From: Eumeta japonica
Taxonomy: Eukaryota > Arthropoda > Insecta > Lepidoptera > Psychidae
NCBI GenBank assembly: GCA_005406025.1
Contig: BGZK01000011.1
Coordinates: forward strand, 1,178,001 to 1,242,000
Reading direction: 5' to 3'
DNA: 64,000 nt
This document shows positions 56,246 to 64,000 of this stretch, one piece after another. A program made the position numbers and the translations under genes. Numbering within the stretch: the stretch's first letter is position 1; the number at the start of each line of letters is the position of its first letter. The notes below the pieces were generated by a model. That model ran no database searches. It worked only from the letters and a program-made list of their open reading frames with translations, and was not told the DNA's origin.

Positions 56246-57559
56246 ACTTTGCCTTCCAATTTATCGGTTTCTTTTGAACGTAATCTGCTTTGTATTATAT
56301 GAAAGGGAATTTGTGGGTATTCGCTAATTTAACGTGTTTTTCTTCTATATGATTTTTATTATTTTCTTTTTTATTATTCGTCAGGGCTGATAAATTTAAA
56401 ATTACATTCGTCTTTTAGGTTAAATTGTTTTATATAAGTAAAAACAATCAACTGGGTTATTTAAAATATGCGTCGATTATATCATAAATTATCCTAAATG
56501 TTGAGGCTGAAATATTAAAGTATTTTGTTTTTAGCCGGTTTTAAAACAACTGGAAATAGGTATTCAATTAAACCTAATATTTTAAACGTAACACGTTTTC
56601 TTTAGCGTTAGTAGACGGATTTGGGGATAATTTTTTTGAGTTATAAAATGTTTTGAGTTTAGGTCCCTTGTAAATATCGTACGGGTCGGATAAAATCATG
56701 TTACGAAATCGTTAAACAACTTTTCAGAAATGGTGAAAAGTATTTCATGATTCATTGATTCATTATATAATTAAATGGTCGTTTATTATGAGCAAATGTT
56801 GTTTGCGCTATTTTAATTTATGCGAGAATTCATTCTTCTTATTTTAGTACATTGAAACAGTGCGAATATCGATAATTAATACATCGATGAAAAAATTTAG
56901 CAGATAACGTTTTAATCTTATCAGCGTATAATGCCTTTAAACATTTTGATAGTTTGAAACCGTACTGTAATAAAATAAGGCGTTTCTCTGAGTTCTGGTT
57001 ACATTTAAGCTCAAGAAACTTCGCCTTCGAGCAACTTCGACTATCTCACAAGACAGAGCGAGTGCTTTAAGTGGGTACTTACTACCTGTTTGATGTTCTA
57101 TGAAACGAATTTACAACTTCGACCTCATCGAGTTGCTTTGAAAGTTTTTGTGTGGCCAACATTCATTGCCTTTTGCCCGGAGACATTCATTACGCGCCGA
57201 CCAGGGTTCTTTTCCGGCTACGTCCGGGAAAACATATGATAGTTCATTTTTCATCCACCTCGCCCGACATTTTTGCTCACTGCGCATTAATCTCGGGATA
57301 TAATATCATAATGGTTCATAGCCTGAATACATCATTGCAGAAAAACCTTACATATTGTAAAACACAACGTCTTTCTTAATAGATTTGTCTGTCTGCTTGT
57401 CCATTTGTGTCCTTCTCGAGAGTGCCTCTTGAGAACCGCTAGCCCGATTTAGATAATACTTTGATTTCGTATAAAAATTCTTTACCTAGCTAGGTTTTTA
57501 TAAGCACTAGCCTTTAGCCTTGGTTTTTCCTGTGTGAACATAAAGCGTATTTCTGAATT

Positions 57560-57945
57560 TTTTAACCTGGTTGTGAACGGGAATGTTTTTGGTAAGAGAA
57601 ATATTGGAGAAAGGATTAAGATCAACACTGATTTAAGATTGGTATCGCGAGCAGGACTGGGATCGGATCAAGAGCGGAGATTAGACCATTTTATAATGAA
57701 ATTATTTTCTGCAGTACCTACGTGTATTTTCCATGTAAGACTATGTTTTCTTTTGAGATAATCTGATTCAAACGGAATTCAATCGTACGGGCAACCAAGA
57801 GCGGGATCAAGAACGGGACAGGAACAGACACGGAAGAGTGATCCTGGCATTAGAATCGAGAGAGGACTGTGATCGTGATCGATGATGTTCGTGATGTAAC
57901 AATAAGAATGATGATGGATGCGGGTGGAGCCGCGAACGAAAGCTC
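57560..57945 (-). repeat. Reversed copy of the head + GATTCC-domain element
   Basis: The head is at 57915-57940 (GCGGGTGGAGCCGCGAACGA, reversed). Leftwards it runs into a long reversed GATTCC-type domain: GAGCGGGATCAAGAACGGGA, ATCGAGAGAGGACTGTGATC and GCAGGACTGGGATCGGATCA. No tail module was seen further left. Confidence 0.6.
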
Positions 57946-59640
57946 ATATTAATTCAAATGAAATTAAAAATATATATGTATCTCCTTTATTTTAAATATT
58001 CCTCCTCCTAGACAATTACACGAAAAACTTTGAAAATTAGTGTTTCCTCGTTCGCTCTCTGTGAGCACTCTACTCATTTATATTAAAAGAAAGGTTGCAT
58101 ATCTTTGTCAATGGATGACCAAGTCCATGTTTGTTATATCGTAAACGACTTTGAGGTAGTTTAGAAGATCGGTCGTATCTTATTTTTAAGAAAACTCTGT
58201 GATAGATGTTACCGGCTAACTTAAATCTACACACACACACATATATATATATAATAAAACAGTAGAACCCGGTGAGTCTATATACATTAAGGGTATGTAG
58301 GAAAAATGGAAAAGGGCCGATAAAGGAAAGGTAATATAAGAGAAAACAACGATTTTTAATTTTTTGTTTTTCTATCTGTCTGATCGCTCATATCTCTGAA
58401 ATGACTTGGCTTGCATCAGAATATAGGCTTTATTTCATTTAAATCAAATATCAGGAAAGAAAATATCTTCATTCGAAAATCTACCCTGAGAAGATACAAT
58501 GAAAATAAAAATTGCTAGAGTCGGAGGTCTATACACGTCATAATACGAATGAACAACAACTTTCAAAAGAAAAAAATAAAACACCTACACTCGACCTTCA
58601 GAACACGAGACGCTCGAATTATTCAAAAATATGCAAGGAAATGGGGAAGTGTTGGAGGGGGAGTTGACCGGTTGCTGAGGGAGGCGCTTGAGTCGCGATA
58701 AAAACATAACGCAGAAGGTCGAGTGTCCGGGTTCATTCCGCGGTACTCGTCCATTTCATTGATGGAACGCGAACACTCAAGAGGTAGACCGAATTCCATG
58801 CGGGCGAAGCCACTGAAGGGAAGCTGATAATTTAATAAATTAATTAGATATGAAGTAAATCAATGCACACACTCATACAAGCAAGTAAACGTTGACGCAC
58901 AAATGTATTTGTTTTCATGTATAAATACGTATATACATACATACACATACATACATATACGTCAACCGACAAGATATTTCCAGTTTTCACAATATCAGTG
59001 TGAGTCAAAAAACCATATCGGTTTTTTCGTTTGTTCTAAATATGAGAAAACTGTTCTAAATCTATAACGATGTAGATTGATTATAATGATACATTTCTAT
59101 GGAACACTTTATTCACTCAACGAGAAAAATAATTACAAAATTTTGTTAAAAGGTTGCGCTATAAACGTTGCGTTAGCCAGTATCGTTGTAAAATGTAAGT
59201 ACTCTGAAAACCTACAGCACGTTAACAAAATTTTCATTTATGAAGGTGGACGTTTAAGAATTTATGTGATTCAAGAACAGGCCAAGGTTTCATGACGAGC
59301 AAATTGCGAGTCTGTATTTATTAACGCGGCCCATTTTTATTCCCGCTCTTTTCCCTGTCCTTATTGCTGGAAATTAAGTTGAAATAATACATATTAATGT
59401 TATCGTAAGCCGGAACACGACCTTTGTGTGCTTAATAACTTTTCCTTCCTTTAAAATTCTTTAAGCCGTAACGAGAGAGCTTTTTCACACTTTATTTCCA
59501 GCGATTGTGCCAATCCTCCTGGAGGGAAATTAAATTCTTTTGTTTTTATTAACCATAAAGCGGACGTCTTTTACAGAAATTTATTTCTCTTTCAGTTTAT
59601 CGGCACAAATTCTTTTTGAGGATCATCAGGATTGGTGATT
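57946..59640. other. Intergenic DNA with microsatellites
   Basis: (AC)n(AT)n at 58230-58256 and a TACATACATACA run at 58932-58960. A 12-base inverted pair CACTCGACCTTC / GAAGGTCGAGTG lies at about 58590 and 58721. No gene. Confidence 0.5.
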
Positions 59641-60330
59641 CGATTTCAGAATACAATTTAGGTCTCCTCTTCGTTTAGTACAACCCGTATAGAGCTCCAC
59701 CGCCGAGCGTGGATCTCTTTCCACAAGTGTCAAGTCAGTGTCATCGTGCTTGGGAACACTGCTCCAGTGAAGAGTTTGGGGATTCTTCTCCGACATATGA
59801 GCATCTTCACGTCGCCGTCCTTCACCCTTTATACGACTGTTATTTGTATTTACAATTTGTACCTAATTTAGAAATTCATTGAACGATTTTGACCACCAGG
59901 ATTCGAATTCGATTTCTTGTCTCGCAGGTTGACAAACGAACGGTGTTTGTGTTTCGTGCGACGAAGAGAAGGTTTCTTGTAGGATTTACATCGTCCTTTT
60001 GTTGAGAAATAGCTTCTCACAACTTCTGATAGAAGGACTTGGAAGTTAAGCCTCCCACCGCTGGTTCATCGCGAGTTGAGAGCGGCTAACGACCATTGTC
60101 GTCAATGCGATGAGGACGACCACTATTGCCGGCTGAGTGGGCTTTTCAAGGTCAAGTGCATGTGGTTTAATGCAATTTGAGTTAATTTTTCCATAGTCAG
60201 GATTAAATTTTGGTACCTTTTCGAAGGTAACGCGCTTACGTATATTACCGCTAAAAAGTTTTAATTCTAATAAAATTGTATAAAGGCTATTTGATACTAC
60301 AGTTTTCTTTGACATGTTCAAACGTTTCTG
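59640..60330 (-). repeat. Possible LTR-retroelement remnant (weak)
   Basis: The minus strand shows a phrase AGCTCTATACGGGTTGTACT with a TATA-like core near 59690 and ordered AAGAGGAGACCTAAATTGT words that I associate loosely with insect LTRs, next to a 91-codon minus frame (60046-60321) with a hydrophobic C-terminal segment (IVVVLIALTTMVV). No pol domain, primer site or second LTR was found. Confidence 0.25.
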
Positions 60331-62069
60331 CTCGTGTACGAGTAAATACGATCGGCACTAATGAGTTTAATGACATAGATTTATTCATTATGTTATTCAA
60401 CACCTACAATTCTAACGAGTGGTAAATATTTGTTAGTCAGATTTTAGCACGCATAGCTAAAGAACACATGACTATCTGAATTATCTGACAAAAAATCTAC
60501 TCACATTAAGCACTAATGGCTGCGAGTTAAAAGGTAAATATCGTTAAAATTACAGAATACAATATCACAATTTAAAAGCGTTTGCAACTCAACTACTTAA
60601 ACAATAAGGTTCAGAAATGAACGAACAAGCATTTTAAATAATTATGGATAGTATCCTAAAATGTTCAGATGCTATTGATTATTGAAGTGATACTTCTTTG
60701 GGCGGGGTTAGGCAATGTTTTCGTAACGCGTTAGACATTATGTGTAAAATATTATGTATGTATGTGTATTTAGTTTGTTGATAGTATATATATAAATGCG
60801 TGCTTCATTTTAGTAAGATTTCTGTATTTTTTTAATGATATGTGAAAAAGTTAATACTAAGAGTTATCAATACAAAGAATGGGCCATTTGTGAGTCGTAT
60901 CAAGAACCATGGGCTTCGTAGCGTTTATGTAGCTATACGCTTATGTAGATTATTATAACATAAGGATTGTATAACACTTGCATCACGAATTGAGTGAAAA
61001 AATAAGGTCCTTTTCTCACTCCCCTTCAATTGTCTTCGACTCATCAACCACTATTTTGACATGGACATATATTATTTTTCCCACTAACTTTATATTTATT
61101 TATGCATTCCATAGCATAATGATTTTTTTTTAAATATTCGGTAGAAATTATTATGACTCGTCATTGAATTTAGTTCAATACGGTTCAACCGAGAAAAACA
61201 AATTCTCGATCCAAACGAAGCGAAATCTAATATATGCATCCATGTTTATTCTCTTTAATTTGGAGCGTTTCCCTTGTTGATTTTGTATCCGTATTAACGT
61301 TCCGGGGTGGTTATTTCCTTACACATGTTATTTCAGCGTCGAGAAAACAGCGCGCCGCACGGCGTCGAGTCGAGCGTTCTCGTCGGCTATTTTATATAAC
61401 GAGCGCGAAGCGAATCCCGTACCGGCGATGTGGCGTCCAACGGACAATACCCATAAAAAACCGGAAATTTCGGAAGTTTAAAATCGTTGCATCGGTCACT
61501 TTGACTTTTTTCAATTTGTTCAATTTCTTTAATTCAACTTTAATAGACGCCACTACTGGATCACCGGTTCGGCAATGAAATCTGAATATGATTGGATAAG
61601 TATAGGAAAGTTTAAAATTGAAAAATAAACTCAATGGGAAAACATTTGAATGACCCTGTTTGTAAATCATGAGTAACTAGTTTGAAAATGCTAGGAAAAC
61701 TCGTATATTAAAAAAATATTTTACATGTAAAAAAAATTAATGTTGTTTAGACGCATTAAGACTTATATTCTTTTGACAAGATTGAATGCGGGTGTGATGA
61801 GAATTCGTAGGCGCAAGTAAAATAATAATGTACCACGCGTATTATATATTATCTATGAACATAACTGGGCAAAACTAGTCTATATATAAGACGATTAAAT
61901 ATTATGTTATGATATTACATACATTCTAATATACAAAAAATGGTAATAAGTATCGAAGCGGGTTTTCTTTGAGAACTATATATATATAATAATAATAAGT
62001 ATATATCAAATAATTTAGTATTTCGTCTCATAGTAATTGTTTGGCTTTTATATAACCAAAAAAAAAAAA

Positions 62070-62111
62070 CTCCTGGTACAAATATCTGGTATTAGATATC
62101 TGTGCCAGGAG
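62070..62111. repeat. Imperfect hairpin, 18-bp arms
   Basis: CTCCTGGTACAAATATCT pairs with AGATATCTGTGCCAGGAG at 16 of 18 positions around a 6-base loop. The two mismatches are transitions. Confidence 0.75.
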
Positions 62112-62127
62112 CTATTAATATCAGGCA

Positions 62128-62180
62128 TATTGTAATTATCCTCAAGCGTCGAATTCGAACGCTTGAGGATAATTACAATA
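62128..62180. repeat. Hairpin with 21-bp perfect arms, immediately right of the previous one
   Basis: TATTGTAATTATCCTCAAGCG (62128-62148) is the exact reverse complement of the arm ending at 62180, around an inner TCGAATTCGA palindrome. Confidence 0.85.
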
Positions 62181-62563
62181 TACACGTTTGGAAATGGAAA
62201 GGCTTTCAACAACCTTTTTACGTGGGCTCGATATAATAAAATATCTGCAAAAAGATTTAGAGATGACCTACGCGTTTGAGTTTGAGTTTAAATACAGTCG
62301 TAATGTAATAATTGAGTTGCCTTTATTTTTTTTTCTTGTTCCTACCTAAGGTAATGAAGGTCATACAGTATTTCATAGCATAAACAATATGTATAGAGCC
62401 ATACAGAGACTATTAAAACGCGACGTGCGTTTATTTCTTGATTATGGAAGTAAAATTTGAGACCATACTATGAAAACTTTATTTAATTTCTGAGTTATTC
62501 ACATTATCTTTGCTTTGAAAGTTTGTCATTTTCACGAAAATACATTTCAGAAAACATTTCTCG

Positions 62564-62594
<31 letters not shown>

Positions 62595-63359
62595 ACCACA
62601 GTGGCGTAGCGCGTATTGGAAACTCGTCTGAAAATTCTGGTCAAACGTCTACATTGCACATAGTCCACTATATCCTTTATTTTTCTTTTCACTGTTAAAG
62701 CAAGTGACAACAGGCATTCATTTTTAACGTGAATTAGAAGTGCATCTAGATATACAGGCTATCGGAGCATGAATACGTATGTGTCGCGTTCCAGGCGGAC
62801 GTGTTAAGGTGTGTTGGGACTTTATGGTTACGTGGTCTTAAAATACGTTAAATTGTACAAAAATGTATGAGAAAAAAAAAAGTTATTTATGTTATACAAA
62901 TGTATAAAATATAGACTTGCTTTTGCCGATATGTTACGAAATTTGTGATACATTAATGCATTCTTTTTAAAAAAGTTGAGTTAAATTAGGAATTTTTAGT
63001 AAATACAATTTTTCGTTTTAAAATTTTGAAAGTTAACCAATTTGAGTTCAGAGACGCTTTGTGTTTCCCATTTTTAGAATGTTTTTGTATTATGATTTTC
63101 ACTGATGCTAAAAACAATATCATGCATTATAATATATTTAAGTTATTTTTTTACGTATAGATAAATGAATACAATGCATATATAAATTATTGTTTTTTTT
63201 TAGCGTCAAAATTTTTGAAGTCTGAAAAAATTTGTACTCAACAAAATTGTTTCATTCGCAATGTATGCATACGGCTGAATTTCCCGTAATCATTCAAATC
63301 TTAGTATAGTGTAACACCATTTCGTTCTGCGTGTGAGTAGTTGACGTTTATGTAGTAGG

Positions 63360-63590
63360 TCGTGTTTCTATAGGATTCATAGGAGGCAAAAGACCATGCG
63401 GGCCCACATAAAGCTGATGACACATAAAAATGGTCACCGCCGCCCATGGACACCCGCAACCTCAGAGGAGTCACTTGCACGTTGCCGGCCTTTAAAATAG
63501 GAACAGGCCCTTTTCTTGAAGACCCTCTTGTCAAAGTTAGTTGGGAATACCGAATTAAAAGTTTTGTCCGGCGGTAAAACTCCTAATCAG
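63360..63590 (-). repeat. Lepidopteran-type non-LTR tail fragment
   Basis: GGTCACCGCCGCCCATGGACA, CCCGCAACCTCAGAGGAGTCA, ACGTTGCCGGCCTTTAAAAT and CTTTTCTTGAAGACCC follow the order of a very common dispersed repeat of moths and butterflies. On the minus strand it stays open (63301-63534) with LKAGNVQVTPLRLRVSMGGG, the decayed C-terminus of a retroelement ORF. A diverged relative is at 43515-43790. Confidence 0.65.
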
Positions 63591-63592
63591 AA

Positions 63593-64000
63593 TCAATAAT
63601 ATCCTTTCACTATACACAGCACCATATTATTGCTAGTTAATCTGGGTTTCGCTATAGTCTGTGGAGCTTGCTTGTTTTTTGACCTTGATGTTTTTCGCCC
63701 GTTCTTTTCATAGTTAATCCATTTTCCATTACCAGTGATCAATCTTTTCAAAAACAGTGCGGATTCATTACGTTTCAATAGAGAATAGCAAGCGAGTACA
63801 CGATTCATACCCAAGTATCCAGCTTTTTTTAAATGAGCCAAAACTGTTTTGTGGTCAATCCCCTAGCTCTTCAGCTAATGTCGCAAACACCAATATGATG
63901 ATCTTGCTCAACTTTTTACAAAATGGCTTCGATTTTATCCGTAACAGGTAGACCAAACCAAAGTTCATCTTTGACATCAAAGTTACCGGCTGAAAACGCT
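63593..64000 (-). pseudogene. Mariner transposase (Mos1-like), truncated by the window edge and internally deleted
   Basis: From the right edge leftwards: NFDVKDE, PVTDKIEAI, a helix-turn-helix region with frame changes, then an open part 63593-63841 with HLKKAGYLGMNRVLACYSLL, KRNESALFLKRLITGNGKWI and KNKQAPQTIAKPRLT. The usual WVPHELTERN stretch between KKAGY and NRV is missing, and the first catalytic Asp (GDEKW) reads GNGKW. The C-terminal half is replaced at 63590 by the neighbouring repeat. It belongs to the same broad subfamily as the copy at 27 kb. Confidence 0.82.

Larger units (their letters stand above)
51461..57560. other. Long intergenic stretch, AT-rich, no gene supported
   Basis: Short frames on both strands have no domain or coherent splice structure. 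Contents worth noting separately are the hairpin at 53174-53206, the CRE/CCAAT cluster at 54926-54955, a second TGACGTCA at 55726 and the GC-box cluster at 56191-56245. Confidence 0.5.
60331..63359. other. Intergenic AT-rich DNA with hairpins and a TA microsatellite
   Basis: Frames at 61234-61670 are open on both strands but have no recognisable domain. A (TA)n run lies at 62567-62593. Two hairpins are listed separately. No gene supported. Confidence 0.5.

Noticed and set aside
60046..60321. 91-codon minus-strand frame as an envelope or pol gene
   Set aside because: Only a hydrophobic C-terminal stretch is visible; no conserved motif. Kept only as part of a weak LTR-element call.
61234..61670. 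114- and 92-codon frames on opposite strands
   Set aside because: Mutually antisense, basic or low-complexity products without domains.
1..64000. CRISPR arrays, bacterial operons or prophage
   Set aside because: Intron-containing genes, AT-rich spacers and eukaryotic transposons throughout; no direct-repeat/spacer structure with constant period.

Overview
The window looks like a piece of an AT-rich insect chromosome, most likely from a moth or butterfly. The reasons are split, spliceosomal genes with GT/AG introns, long AT-rich intergenic DNA, and several dispersed repeats of a type I associate with Lepidoptera (elements starting with a CGGCTTCGCCC-like head, GATTCC-rich low-complexity domains, and a non-LTR tail around 'ACCGCCGCCCATGG'). 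Species assignment is inference only.

Three host genes can be supported. (1) Positions 222-380, minus strand: the first coding exon of a CRAL-TRIO (SEC14-like) lipid-binding protein whose remaining exons lie beyond the left edge. (2) Positions 10269-11057, plus strand: an intronless 262-residue protein with an FP (Fbxo7/PI31) region followed by an F-box, the insect Fbxo7/nutcracker type. (3) Positions 40411-46787, minus strand: an eight-exon secreted DNA/RNA non-specific endonuclease of the insect dsRNase family (about 448 aa: signal peptide, acidic propeptide, nuclease domain with an R-G-H catalytic motif). Exon 6 carries an apparent 1-nt deletion just after the catalytic motif, so in this assembly the gene is either a fresh null allele or an assembly error.

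Most of the rest is mobile DNA in varying decay. A structurally complete 4281-bp PIF/Harbinger element (3160-7440, TTA target duplication) holds two genes on opposite strands with interleaved exons. Three mariner copies (27036-27960 minus, 35560-36842 plus, 63593 to the edge minus) are all broken, as are two Ty3/gypsy pieces (19436-20445, 32235-32690), an R1/jockey-type non-LTR ORF2 tail (25177-25800) and a decayed copy (33075-34702) of a widespread but unclassified arthropod mobile-element protein with a ZAD-like cysteine region. There are also a 128-bp TA-flanked MITE (22191-22318) and a possible 645-bp MITE (37237-37881).

Between 13.3 and 21.6 kb is an unusual repeat-rich block: a diverged ~100-bp tandem array (14.5-15.2 kb), about 3 kb of interleaved degenerate 8-mer, 12-mer and ~11-mer repeats (15.9-19.4 kb), and two copies of a ~0.6-kb tail module that is itself made of four tandem units. 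A compact 1.16-kb version of the same head + GATTCC domain + tail architecture sits at 20446-21605 directly against a gypsy integrase fragment. This suggests one non-autonomous element family whose middle can expand hugely, and it is the best candidate here for something not well described.

The right half (47-64 kb) has no gene I can support. It holds scattered repeats, several short perfect hairpins, CRE/CCAAT and GC-box clusters of unknown relevance, and microsatellites.
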